64,000 nt of DNA, from the NCBI GenBank assembly GCA_011947345.1, contig JAAVTG010000069.1:62001-126000 (forward strand), written 5' to 3'. The notes below the pieces were generated by a model, which saw only the letters and a list, made by a program, of their open reading frames with translations, ran no database searches and was not told where the DNA came from. A program made the translations under genes and the position numbers. Positions 33,358-44,877 of the stretch are shown one piece after another; the stretch's first letter is position 1, and each line of letters opens with the position of its first letter. Source of the stretch: Phytophthora quininea. Its lineage: Eukaryota; Oomycota; Peronosporomycetes; Peronosporales; Peronosporaceae.

Positions 33358-35123
33358 CTAGTTAGTCGTTGTCCACGCTAAAGTACTAGCGGCCGCGAGA
33401 GCGGATCTCGACGACGAATAGTGGCGACGGTGGCGGGATGATCTCCTCGACGATCTCTCTCGTGATCGAGAACGAGATCGTGAAGACGATACGGAGCGCC
33501 TACGACTGCTTCTACGATCACGATTAGCACCACGGGGCTCGGATCGACTGCGACTGCGTCTTCGCCGCGAATAAGAGCGAGAGCGTCGGCGGTCATGACG
33601 CGAGTGAGGCGATTCCCGTGGGGGACTTGGATCTTGGCGCCTTGACTCATGTTCTCGCGACGAAGACCGACGCCTAGAGAGTGAGCGGTCAGGTCTTTCA
33701 TCGTTTTCCTCTGGCTTCACGCTATGACTGCGGCGTCGTTGTGCTATCAGTTCATCGAACACCTGGCGTTGTCTCTCTGCAGGAAGCAGCGGAGTAGGCT
33801 CACCATTCGAAGCCGCAGACGCGTATAACTCTTGGACAAATTGCTGCACCTCGTCGCTCTCCCATTTAAGTGTTGGCTTATCAAGCTTTGCCAGTCGTTC
33901 CTCAAAGAACTTGGTTAGCCGTAGCTGTTCCCCGTCGCGCTTTAGCGCTTCGACCTTGAATTCTTCCACCTGATGAAAAGAGCTATACGTCAGAACGAAT
34001 GAACGCTACCAAGGCAATCCACTGCTCACGTACAGCTTTGGCGTATATCTTCTCCTGCACAGACGTGGTTAGCAAAGCCAGCGCGTTGTCTTGAACTTGT
34101 TTGTATCGCTCTGGCTCAACGCGGTCTTCAATTGTGGACATGAATACACTCAATGTCGTGCTCGAATCCCACGAGTCGTGCTGGAACTGCTCGCGCAGAA
34201 ATTGCGCAAAAAGCTGCTTGGCCTGCTTGAGCTTGCTTTTCTTTTCCGCTTTCAGATCTTCGCGGCGATGCTCGACGAAGCGCTCAAAGATCGCTCTCCG
34301 CTCGTCCATCCTGAACAAAACAACACAGTTAGCTCTACCTCCACATATTTTCAACGAAACTAATAAGTCAAGACTCACGTTGGTATGCCCATGAAACGCG
34401 GGTCTCCTGCAATCTGTGGGAGAGCCACCGACCATTTGCACAGCGGCATAATCTTCTTATCGCGCAGCATGGCTCGGAACTGCTCGATACGCTTCATTTC
34501 TCGCTCTTTGCGTTCCTCCTCAGCCTTCAATTCCTCTGCAGTCAACGGTTCTTCTTCTTCTTCCTCTCCCGGCGGTGCTTCCTTCTCCAGCTCCACCTCC
34601 TTTTCCTGTGATTCCTCTTTGTGTTTCTTGTGTTTCTTTTTCTTCTTGACTTTTTCTCCTTCTTCTCTGCAGCATCCTTAACTTTAGTAGCAACAGCCTC
34701 TTTCCCTTTAAGACTGTTTGCTATCGTTGGCGGCAAGACAACTTGCTCTTCCAGTCCCCAATCAGCAGGACGCTCCCATTTTGACTCGCGAGTCTTGCTG
34801 TTGAAGTAGTAGAGCGTCCCGTTGCCTGCATCGTGCGCTGTCCACACACCCGAGCGAGCCGTGGCATCCTGCAGCATGAGCTTCATCATAAACTCGGTCT
34901 CCAGCGACGCCAGCGGACCCGGCACCTGCCATTGCGAGTCGTTGGTCTTGCTGTCGTAGTAGAACAGCCGTCCTTCTCCGTCGTCGTGCACCGACCAATC
35001 ACCCATCACCTGCAGTGCGTTCAGTACATACTGCTTCTGCTCGTCCGTTAGTTCTGCGTCGCTGTCGACTGCAGGAGGCGGTGGCGGCGGTGGTGGAGGA
35101 GGCACATGCTGCTGGTCTTCCAT
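33358..35123 (-). CDS. PRPF40: PRPF40-like pre-mRNA splicing factor (two WW, FF, RS tail)
   Basis: Early-spliceosome (U1 snRNP) bridging factor family. ATG 35123 (MEDQQHVPP then a long proline run) is preferred over in-frame ATG 35183 because the divergent gene starts at 35217. Domains in order: WW 1 (GDWSVHDDGEGRLFYYDSKT...SQWQVP), WW 2 (GVWTAHDAGNGTLYYFNSKT...SKWERP), a Lys-rich linker, then helical FF-type repeats (EQFRAMLRDKKI; DERRAIFERFVEHRREDLKA; FAQFLREQFQHDSWDSSTTL), and a C-terminal Arg/Ser domain (RRRSRSYSRRRRSRSRS). Introns: 34311-34378 (68 bp) and an unusually short 33970-34009 (40 bp), both GT-AG and frame-preserving. One frame change near 34655 in a lysine/glutamate repeat. Yeast and human Prp40 lack a terminal RS domain, so the RS tail is a variation that may merge SR-protein functions (inference). 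Confidence 0.85.
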
Positions 35124-35216
35124 TTCACTTTGATCTGTAGCCAAAACTAAAGCGGTGGCATTTATTTCAGAACGAATGACCATTCATTGTGGATATAGCT
35201 AAAAACCAGCCAAGAG

Positions 35217-35630
35217 ATGGCTTCGCCGACTTGCAAGCGCCGGTTCGTGACGGACGAGGAGTATGAAGAGGAGCAGCTGCTGCTGGACCTGGAGACTGAG
35301 CTGCGGCAGGTGCAGGAACTGAGGAAGAAGACTCGAGAGCGATTGCAACAATTGCAGCAGGACCGCACGTCGCTGGAGCAGCAGCAGCACCGCCTGCAGC
35401 GCCAAGACGACCGCCAGAAGGCCGGTTCGGCCACGGCGCGCATGCTGGAGCTGCAAGAGAAGGAGCGCGGACGACTCGCTGCCGCTGAGAAGGAGCGTGT
35501 GCGCCAAGAGAAGGCGGCCAAGGAGCAAGCTGCGGAGACGCAGCGGCGCAGAGAGAACGCCATCGAGACGCAGGACGACAACCTCGAGGACCTGGACGCG
35601 TTCCTGACCCAGGACGCAGCCTACTATTGA
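35217..35630 (+). CDS. Small coiled-coil protein, function unknown
   Basis: Intact 137-residue frame, MASPTCKRRFVTDEEYEEEQ to FLTQDAAYY. Residues about 15-125 form one charged coiled coil rich in Q, R, E and L (LETELRQVQELRKKTRERLQ; EKERGRLAAAEKERVRQEKA), with an acidic end (NLEDLDAFLTQ). No domain identified. It is divergent from PRPF40 with only 93 bp between starts, so they probably share a bidirectional promoter; a link to splicing is possible but unsupported. GC-rich third positions match other real genes here. Confidence 0.75.
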   Translation: MASPTCKRRFVTDEEYEEEQLLLDLETELRQVQELRKKTRERLQQLQQDRTSLEQQQHRLQRQDDRQKAGSATARMLELQEKERGRLAAAEKERVRQEKAAKEQAAETQRRRENAIETQDDNLEDLDAFLTQDAAYY

Positions 35631-36522
35631 GTAGTGGTAGCCGTTAAGATCTGCGCTGGGACTTCTTCGAGGTTGCTGAGCAGGGCGTTGACTCTGCTGT
35701 TCGAACGAGGCTGAAGGCAGCTGGCAAAGTGTTGGGATCAAGGTCTCTTGGTTGCTGGTGCCAAGAGGCTGAAGTCTTCACCGAGACAACTCCAGCCGAC
35801 CGTCTTATTCCCGACCACATCTGGTGACCGCGTAGGACCCACTCCGGCTTCGGCGCGTGCAGCTGTGGCGCTGCGGTTCTGCTGTCAGCGCTGACCCGCA
35901 CGGGCAGCTTCAACTCGGCGCTGGCAGAAACTGCCCCCTGACCACCGCCGAGGACCAGAAGGTCGCCCTGCCGTCCGGACCCGCACGGGGCTTCCGAGTC
36001 AAAATGAGGCCAGCGCTGTCTGTGAGAAGCCGTCCAGCGGCCTCGTCGCCAAGGACAGGCAGCTTTTTCATGGCACCTGGCAAGCTTTGGTGCAGATCGC
36101 GCTTGAAGCCGATCCGTGGAAGACGTGTTGTGAGATGCTGTATCGTAGTGTGTCCGCCATTGGCCAAAATACAGCGGTAAATCCTGTGATTGGTCAATGC
36201 GCGCCCATCTGAGTTTCCCACTGTGTTCGAGCCGCCCTGGCCCTCTCGCTCACAAAGCAAAACCCTGAGCGCGCCACTGCTCGCGCTGCCAGAGCCGCCC
36301 AAACTCCCGCAACCCGAGCCAAAGAGCCTGCTGCAAAGCCTCAAGAAGACACGCGCAGCACGCACAGCACGCAATCCTCCACAAGGCGCGGAATCCCTGC
36401 ACTTCCCCAAGTATTTAACCCCCTCCCCTTTACCGAGTTCGCATTTTAACACCCGGACTCTCAAGATCACCAACCTCTCCCCCCAAACGACGACCATCAC
36501 TCCCATCCCGCATTCCGCATCC
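35631..36522 (+). other. Unassigned 0.9 kb with possible coding remnants
   Basis: Two plus-strand stretches read like protein but lack a start and sit in different frames: about 35648-35826 (DLRWDFFEVAEQGVDSAVRT) and about 35985-36209 (KDRQLFHGTWQALVQIALEA to TAVNPVIGQCAPI). They may be pieces of one broken gene or of an unannotated exon set. I do not recognise the product. The right end should contain the promoter of the kinase gene. Confidence 0.3.
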
Positions 36523-38730
36523 ATGGAGACCGCCCCCAAGCCGGACGTGGCCGAGGCCGCCAACCGCAAGCGTAAGATGGCGCCGGCCTCCACGCCGCCC
36601 CGGGGCTCAAGCGCGGCAATAAGCTCTCGCGGCCCCTCGCCGCCGGCCCCAGCATCTCGAACGGCGTCACGCCGCCTGTGGTCTCCCCGCACGGCGCCAT
36701 CCACACGTCCGAGCAGTTCATCGACCACCAGCGCGCCATGTTCAACGCCGCCATCGCCCCCACCCCGCACGGGCCCGTGGACGCCATGCCGCCCACGCCC
36801 GCCTTTGTGAACCGCAACGGCTTCAGCCACACGCCTGACGGCTTCGCGTCCACGCCCAGCGATGGCTTCCCGTCCAACAGCCACGCGGGGCGCAGAGCTC
36901 CACGCCCGCGGACAAGAACCAGCCCGAGCCTCCAGCTGCTAACGGACAGCACTCGTCCCACGCCCCCACGCCGTCCCCTGTGCCCCGAGCGGCGCCGCTG
37001 AATCTGAGGAACTTTGCCAATTGGGAGGTGGGCAGTCGATACACTCTGGTGAGACTGCTGGGTAAAGGCTCCTACGGACAGGTGGGTGTTTGTATGAAAG
37101 AAGGTGTAGTATCTTCTAGACTTGACTTTAGATGATTTTTTGTTCCATAGGTCGCCGAAGCGTTCGATAACGAACGTCAGAAGAAAGTCGCGATCAAGAA
37201 GATCATCAACGTATTCGACCAGGAGATCGACTGCAAGCGATTGTACCGCGAGATCTACATTTTGCGCCGTCTGAAGTATGTTGCAGAGTTTTTGAGTGTC
37301 CCCTTTATTCATTTTCTAATGATCGACTGTAACGTTGCGCAGCCACCCGCAAGTGATCAACTTGATCGATGTGATCCCGCCGGAGAACTACGACACGTTC
37401 ACGGACCTGTACCTGGTGTTTGACTTTGTTGATACCGACCTGCACAAGCTCATCATGAGCCCACAGTACCTGACCATCCGCCATATTCAAGTCTTCTTGT
37501 ACCAGCTCTTGTGTGGCTTGAAGTACATTCACTCAGCGAATGTGATTCATCGTGATATGAAGCCGGCCAACATCTTGCTCAACGAAGACTGCACTTTGAT
37601 GGTACGAGGGGATTGTGCGGAAAAACTGTGAAATTGTGATTCTTATGGCGTATTGATTGTATAGATCTGCGACTTTGGACTCTCTCGTGTAATGGAGAGC
37701 GACATGTCGATGGAAGAGCTGAGCAAGCACTTGTATTCCCCAAGGATTCCAAGTCGCCCACAACCTCGGACGGTGGTACGACGTCTGCACCGTCCCCTGG
37801 AAGCGCTTCATCAACGCCATCTTCTTCCGGGAATTCCCAAGATGCGGAGACAACTGACTAAGCACGTTGTCACGAGGTGGTATCGGGCGCCAGAGCTCAT
37901 TCTTCTGCAGGTGCGTGATTTGTTCTTGGTACTACTTTTATTTTCCGTCTGCTCATGTCTTTTCTCGTTCTTGTAGGACTACGATTTCTCTGTCGACATG
38001 TGGAGCATCGGATGCATTTTTGCAGAACTGTTGAGCATGCAGGTGGAAAGCTGCCCTCGATACCAGGAGCGTGTTCCTCTCTTCCCGGGGCGTTCATGTT
38101 TTCCCCTCAGTGCGGATCGTCCGACAACGTACTCTGACAAATTGGATCAGCTCAATGTGATCTTCACTGTCATTGGAACACCGGGCGAGGATGACATCGG
38201 CAGTTTGGGAGAGGTGAAGCAATATTTGCGAAAGCTCCCCAAGAAGGATCCCAGAGACCTGCGTGAGGTACGACCCAATATTGTGTTCTACATTGCGTTT
38301 GCAGGGATGCTAATGAACCTGTTCTATTTGCTGTAGATGTACCCTGGTGCTCCCGCTGACTCATTGGACTTGCTCAAGCAAATGCTGGCTTTCAACCCTG
38401 AGAGCCGAATTTCGGTAAGTGACCATTTTCTTATGAGTAAATGCTTGCTCTTGAAATCTAATGTGCGTTTGTGTTGATGTCAGGTTGATAAAGCACTTGC
38501 CCACCCGTTCTTGGAGTCTGTACGAAGGGCACAATCGGAAACCGCAGAACCCAATCCGTTTGGAATGGAATTTGAGAACGTTCCTCTTAACAAGGAAGCA
38601 CTGAAAGGTCCGTGCAACGATTGTTTTGGTCAGTAAGGAGTGCCTAGTACTAACGTATTGTTGTTGCCCTTTTGCAGCTCGTATCTTCGAGGAGATTAAA
38701 TTGTTTGCCGAGCGCAACAACCGGAGATGA
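36523..38730 (+). CDS. MAP kinase-like Ser/Thr kinase with TKH activation motif and long N-terminal extension
   Basis: CMGC/MAPK-family kinase. Eight exons; introns at 37082-37150, 37276-37342, 37602-37664, 37911-37976, 38268-38336, 38416-38483 and 38608-38677 (63-70 bp, GT-AG; the last has TACTAAC). About 170 Pro/Ser-rich residues precede the kinase domain, with two one-base breaks at G/C homopolymers near 36605 and 36893. Motifs: glycine loop LLGKGSYGQV, VAIKKI lysine, HRDMKPANILL, DFG at 37671-37679, VVTRWYRAPEL, DMWSIGCIFAELL and LLKQMLAFNPESRIS. The MAPK T-x-Y dual-phosphorylation site is replaced by TKH (37857-37865), so tyrosine phosphorylation is not possible there. A roughly 35-residue insertion precedes it. 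HPQVINLIDVIPPENYDTFT is typical of MAPKs rather than CDKs. Role and upstream kinase unknown. Confidence 0.9.
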
Positions 38731-39418
38731 AGAAAATCTCTGCGCTCGTGTGCTACCGCGACCAGACAGACACCCGGCTATTTTGAAGTGCAACATAAGT
38801 TGCAGAGTTTGGCCTTGGGCGATCAAGTGGAAGATGGGGCCGGTTCTCACTGCCGGTGACGTCGGTTAGCTTGAGTGTGTACAATGTGAGAAAAGGAAGA
38901 CCAGGGCGAAATGACGTGTGGAGTACAATGAAGTCAAATGCCGACAATGTTGACAAGTCACGCTAGTTTCTCGAAAGAAGAGAACCCTCGATGCGTGCAC
39001 AATTTGTGACACATTTTTACCGGTAGCAGGCAAGGCAAGACAGGAAGAGCATACAGCACGCCAAGAACGAAGTCAGTTCTCGCAGTGTGTAGCTCGCAGC
39101 GCTCTTGGTATGCTCTTGTCAGATAGATAGCCTATTGCGCTTCAAGGATCTCTCAATTTTATACTGTAGTGTGTGTTTTCAATAGATACGAAGAAACTTG
39201 AAGCGCTGCGGAGACCCTCAGGTCGAGTCGTTACACTGCTCCTATTCGTGTTCGCTGTTTCAAAACCGACGTGGAGTGTGCATGCCTGTGAGTTGCTTTG
39301 CTAGTTTCAAGTCTGCCAAGCTGATGCTCAGTTCTCGAGACACACTGTCAGAGGTTGTGGTAGCTGCCTGACATTATCAACAACCGAGTTGGTATCACCC
39401 GTTTGCCCCCTTGCCGCT
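38731..39418. other. Intergenic region
   Basis: About 690 bp between two same-strand genes. No supported gene; the short open frame at 38672-38869 mostly reads the last kinase exon out of frame. The sequence just downstream of the kinase stop is compatible with its 3' UTR, and the right part should hold the TOG-gene promoter. Confidence 0.45.
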
Positions 39419-42400
39419 ATGGAGACGAGCGTGGATACTCTTGTGTATCAATTAGAAGAAGACGACACCAATGTGCGCTGGGCGACCCTGCAGAAGCTCC
39501 GACGGATCGCTGCGGTCGAAACTTCTCACTTTCCGGTGCGAAATACTCGACGATTTCTGCAGTGCGTTCGACGACGAATTGTTGGAGAAGCAGACCCTCG
39601 TGTTGCTGTTGAGGCGCTGAGGTTAGTGTCCGACGTCATGATTTCTCTTGGAGACAACGTCGACCAAATTCTGTCGGCTATTTTGCCGCATCTAATCCCG
39701 AACCTGCCCAAGACGGACAAAAACCAAGATTCAGATTGCGAACTCTACGACGAAATGGTTCACGTGTTTCGGAAATACGCCACCGTCTCAAACGATCTTC
39801 AAGCTGTCGCCGATTTACTTGTCAACGTTGGTTTAGGAAGTGCAAAAGCGTCTGTCCGTGAAGTTTCGCTGGTCGTATTGATGCTAATGTTGGACGACCG
39901 ATTCCAAAAGCGGACTATCCGCGAGGATTCCGCAAAGTCAGCAATTGGACGCTATGACAAGGCACTGATAGTTGCTCTTGTCCAAGCGATCATTCCGTCC
40001 TTGGAAGACTCGAGTGAGAAAGTCGTCGTTTCTGCGGAGGAAGCTATCGCAAAACTTGAGTCGTACTGGGGCAAACAGTTTTCGAGCGACGTGATGCAGT
40101 TTTTGAGTATCGAAGACAAGCGAACCCTGCATGAACACCGTGAGCCAATTGCAGATTTCTTGTTGGCTTGCACAGCAGCTGTATCATCACAGCCATCTCC
40201 GCCATCGTCTTCGACTTCTACTGGCGCATTAAGCGATGATTCTTGTTCTTCGCCACCATCATCATTGAAAGTACACCCGTTAGCGATGCCAACCAAACTA
40301 TGCTTTGGCTTTTGAACGCTGAAGTCGTTTTGGCGCTCACGACACATACAAGTAACTCGAACGCGGACTGGAAAAGAGGGCGTCAGCCGTCGAGAAACTT
40401 TACGCGGCTTGTAAAGAAGTGGACGCGGAAGTATTGCGTGGGCTCACAGCGAACGAGAAGGAGCAGCGGCTGGACGAACTTGAAGCATTGTTTGACATCC
40501 TCGTTCGTCTTACCCAAGATGTGGACGCTCACCTTGTGAAACGAGCACTGCAGATCACGCAAATCTTATTCCGCAAGCTAAATCCTCCACGGGTTCTTGA
40601 AAATGACGACGAAGGCAACGCCATTGATGCAAGCGAAGACGCTCAAAAGGGCGCAGCGTTTTACATGACGAAAATGCTGGCTCCGATGGTGGAAACCTCG
40701 TCGAATTTCGCGGAAGACGACAAAGAAATGGAGTGTTTCGTGTATGCCTTACTGGGACAGGTCTTTGAAAGCGGGTGCGTGAAAGTAAATGCCGTCGAGC
40801 AAGTGCTGTCGGCTACTTCCTTTCGACATCGCAGGTCGCAAGTCCGCGGAGAGGCTTTAAAGGTTTGGGTTGTCCTTCTGTTAGTTACTTTCCGCGGGGG
40901 CTGTCTTTCGTCGAAATACGTGCCAAACATCGATGCTGTGCAGGCACTTGGACGTCTGCTGGGTGATACTACTGCCCACGTGAGAGGCCTGGCATTTGAA
41001 GTGGCTGCCGTCCTGACAAATGTGTGTCGATTCAACATTTTCGCTTTACTGGAAACTGTTCTTGACGATGAGTATGTGTCTCAACGAGTGGATTGGTTTG
41101 CACTACGCGCTAGATTGCGACGACAACATGTTCCAGAGCTGCATTCAAACGGAACACTTCGCCTGAAGAATAGCGGTAGTGATCACCAGTCCCACCGGGT
41201 TGCTTCCAGTGTGGAACAATCTCTTGACGGGGTGTCCGAGCTCAGGATGATGGTGACTATCGACAAAGCTCGATCATTTGGAAAGGAAAACCACTCCCCA
41301 AACTCGATGAAAACCTGAAGCAAGGTGTCGTTGGAAGTCTTAGCGATCGCTCGTATTTCAACCAGTTAAACGGTGATGCTGAGAGTGTTACTAGCTGCCG
41401 AACTACAGCGAGCGACGACGTTGCGGAAGTGGACATTAGCGGAAAGCTTTCCGCTCTAAAGAAGAAAATGGATCAGCTTCGTAGAGAGCCCAGCATGAAA
41501 CGAGGGCGCCGTTCTGACAGCCAAGAACGAAACGGAGGAAGGACAGCTGAGTATCGCAAAGCGGAAGTTGTAAGCTCAAATGATAAGTACCAGATACCGA
41601 GGTCGCAGAGCTCGCCGGAACGGATAATGCGTGACGACGAGGTCGACAGTCAGCCTCAAAAGAACACGAAGTTTTCTGAACGCCTACGAGACAAGCGAGT
41701 TCACCCTACCTTGAACGTGGAGGCACCTTCCGCCTCGCTGAAGACATCGTCGCAGCATAGTCCTCAGCATCTCCAAAGTTTACAAAGTGCTGCAGTCAAC
41801 CGTGAAGACCGCCCTCTCAAGTCCAAGTTTATTGAACTGCAGAACGAGCTCCAAAATGCTTCGGAGGATTTATCTTCCATGCTACGATCGCCACATGATC
41901 GTCCAATTCGACCGATGCCCACGTCGGGCGATGCCGACCAAATCTACTTAAATGTCACCGAGCAAGAAAACTCGGTAGACAATAATGGTGGACATCCACC
42001 TAAAAGGAGCAACAATGGCGAACGCGCAATGTCCTTGGCGACCCGCAAACGACTTGAAGCAAAGGCTAAGCAAGATGCAGCTGGCTGTACGACCATGATG
42101 GAAGCACCAGAACAGAACATTTCTCGTCTACAACGGGAGAACGCAGAAGCGACGAAGCCGTGGAAGAAACAAGTCAAGGTTTCTGCATCAGAGGAAAGCG
42201 AGAATAAGACACGCCAGTTCGGAGCTGGCAAGCAAGAGCCGCGATACTTGGACCCCCACGAAGTCACCCTCTTGCTCAGCCAAAGCAAAGTATCACTAAG
42301 GTACTCACTCAGCTCCGGAGTGACGACTGGGAAGCTAACTTTGAAGGTTTGAACATCGTTCGCCGACTGGCAACACACCATGCAGACATGGTGGACCCTA

Positions 42401-43740
42401 TTAAGCTACATGCTGTCATGACGGAGATTTTAAAGCAGATACCGAATCTGCGCTCCTCGGTCTCCAAGAACGCATTGCTGGCACTGGAGTCCATCTGCGG
42501 AGCGTTTGCTCGATCGATGGACACGGAGATCGACAACATCATTCCAGTGCTGCTTCGTCGCTGCGCGGATTCGAACACATTCGTTTGCGAGTCGGCGGCA
42601 TTGTCGCTTCACGCTGTGGTGCGCAAGTGTTCAACTACACGGGTAGTGTCTGCACTCAGTACTCACATCAGCAGCAAAGCAGTTCCAATCCGTCGCGAAG
42701 TTGCTCGAGGCGTCCATGCCCTTCTTCTAGCTCAGGCTGAGAGCATCCTGACAGGCAAAGACTTATCGGTCATTGTACAGTTGGTTGGTCGTTGCCTCGA
42801 CGACTCCAGCAACGAAGTCCGTGACGTCGCAAAACAGTCCATTGCTCACTTGCATTTCAGTCTGCACATGAGCGCAGATCGGCTCAAACGATATCTCCCT
42901 GCGTTGGTACACGCAAAGGTCGACAGTCTCTTGAGCAGAAAATCACCATTAGTGCCAGATACAATGTCGCCGTCACCAATTGATAACAAACGCGATGTCA
43001 GATTGAAAAAGGTGAAGAAAACATCTTCAACCCGGTCGTCGCCGCCTTCGTCGGGCAGTGGAACTCGACAAACAATTAACAACGAGGAAATCGATCGACT
43101 CGCAGTGAAGCTCGACAGTAACAACTGGAAGGATCGGTTCGATGCACTCAACGAAGTCGGCGATTTTATCTGCGGGTATGCGTCAAGTTTGGTTCAAAGT
43201 AGCAGGATGCTCGATCTGTTCGACTCGCTTATCAAGCGCTTGGATGACGGCAACGCGAAAGTGAATGTGCTGGCGCTCGAAACCATGGAGAAAATCATTC
43301 CAGCGGTTGGCAGCGGCATGGAGCAAGTGCTGACAAACCTCGTTCCGGTGATCGTTAAGAACTTGTCCAGCAACGCTCGAATGTCGTCTCTAGCGCAATC
43401 GACAATCCAAAGCCTCTGTGCGCATGTAGATGGGAGATCACTTTGCCAGCAATTCGTGATCCAAGCGCGTAGCGCCAACTCTCGTGCAATTCCGGTATTG
43501 CTAGACACATTGAACCAGTTGACAGCGCAGAGCGCTGATGACAAGAATCAGTACGTCCTAACGCGGCAAGTGCTGCCACTGGCGCTTGATCTCCTAAAAG
43601 AGGCAAAAAGCGGTGTAAAGGAAGCGAACGCAAAGCTACTTCGGCAGCTTCAATCAACACTAGGCGACTCCACAGTTATGGCAGCAGCAGCCAAGCTCAG
43701 CAAGATACAGCAAGAAAAATTAACCTCCATCCTGCGATAG
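39419..43740 (+). CDS. TOGARAM1: Four-TOG-domain protein, TOGARAM1/crescerin-like
   Basis: TOG domains bind tubulin; TOGARAM1/crescerin works in cilia and flagella. Starts METSVDTLVYQLEEDDTNVR and stops at 43740 (LTSILR), about 1440 residues. Four HEAT-type arrays: TOG1 about 39420-40130, TOG2 about 40365-41140 (ADWK/KRASAVEKLYAACKEVDA), a basic Ser-rich linker about 41300-42240, TOG3 about 42300-42900 (LRSDDWEANFEGLNIVRRLA; IPNLRSSVSKNALLALESIC) and TOG4 about 43080-43740 (DSNNWKDRFDALNEVGDFIC). Two N-terminal and two C-terminal TOGs split by a long linker is the crescerin layout rather than XMAP215 or CLASP. The TOG3 opening matches animal TOGARAM1 closely. Frame changes near 40285, 40375, 41305 and 42300 must be bridged. 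Oomycete zoospores are flagellate, which fits; expression in sporulation is an inference. Confidence 0.88.
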
Positions 43741-43795
43741 CATGTGATGCTTTGATCGGGTAACCTTTTTTTGGATCACCGGCGGGTCCGGTCAC

Positions 43796-44641
43796 GATTC
43801 GGGTCTTGAGACCCGATCCGAGGCCATTTAGAAAATAGCAGCGTTTTTTCAAGGATCACTCAGGGATAGCAAGACCCAAAGTAGGATCATAAAATAGTAA
43901 GTAAATTGAAGAGTTATGGTAAACCTATCACCTTTGATATCAATGCAAACAGATAACTCTAGCGCGTCTCACCCGACACAAGCATAAAGGGGATAGGCAT
44001 ATTCGTACGTATGGGATTGTTAGGTATACAGAACATAGTGGCTTTGGTGTTTTCATAGCAGCAAAACGGATGACCATAATACAGGATCATTTCTAGGTCA
44101 TTTTGCTACTTCTGAGTTATTGACTTGGTTTGAAAGGCGGGAGCCCGGACAGTGAAAAGGCGATGATGAGGGATGGAGAGTTTAGCCAGCTCTTTTGTGA
44201 TGCCCGGTAAAGCGGTAATCACCATCCTACTCTAGCTGGTCCATATCCCAATGTTAGTTATATTCAAATCATCGTTACTATGCTCAGTGTACATTCGTGT
44301 ACCGTATAACCTATGTCTTAGAGCGCACCCAAGGACCACCAAGTTGTGTTGTTGTAGGAAATGCTAAGGAAAGTACAGGTGCAATGCAGTGCCAAACATT
44401 TCTCAATCCAGCTGTAAATTAACGTCTCTCACAACCACTGGCTGCCGCCTCGATGGCCACCGTCAGTGTCGGACTGACGGCGAAAGTCGATTGAGGGGAG
44501 CTTACGCTCTAGCAGGGTTGTCGCCTTCGTGGTTAATGCCCCGTCCGATGCGAAGAGGTACGATGTAGTATCTACTGTTGCGCTGGTGCTGCTTCCCTAC
44601 TAATAAATGGTTGTTGTGTTGATGAACAGGTCCCCATGCCT
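43796..44641. other. Non-coding interior of the left part of the MULE island
   Basis: About 850 bp without a gene. A palindromic segment gggtcttgagacccgatcc lies at 43801-43819. A block near 44431-44540 (tggctgccgcctcgatggcc ... gcgaaagtcgattgagggga) looks like repetitive-element sequence rather than unique DNA, but I cannot name the family. Confidence 0.35.
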
Positions 44642-44709
44642 ACTGCAGTAGCTCAACGGAAGAGCACCCGACTCCCGGGTAGGTGAAGGTTCGATTCCTT
44701 CCTGCAGTG
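44642..44709 (+). ncRNA. tRNA-Gly(CCC)-like sequence, probably a tRNA-derived SINE head or pseudo-tRNA
   Basis: A 7-bp acceptor stem (ACTGCAG with CTGCAGT), TA at positions 8-9, D arm GCTC/GAGC, an intact A box (TAGCTCAACGG) and a perfect B box and T arm (GAAGG TTCGATT CCTTC) are present. The anticodon arm reads CCCGACTCCCGGG, about 4 bases too short; adding AATC after CTCCC would restore a normal arm with anticodon CCC. No encoded CCA. Downstream sequence continues without a break, as in a tRNA-derived SINE. A functional tRNA is unlikely. Confidence 0.6.
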
Positions 44710-44877
44710 ACGATGACCGCAAGGGCAGGCTAAAGTGCAGACACCAAGGGTGGAAGAGGCGTTCAAGTGTCGAGACGTTTAAGGGGCGCAAGTGTCGATA
44801 CCGAGCCGTTGCAGTGGACAGTCGCCCAGATTTAGAGCGCACAGGTATACACGGTAACACGAAAGGTTTTGCGGTCT

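Noticed and set aside
44600..44860. Minus-strand frame across the tRNA-like sequence
   Set aside because: Its peptide (GIEPSPTRESGALPLSYCS) is the usual false translation of a tRNA gene.
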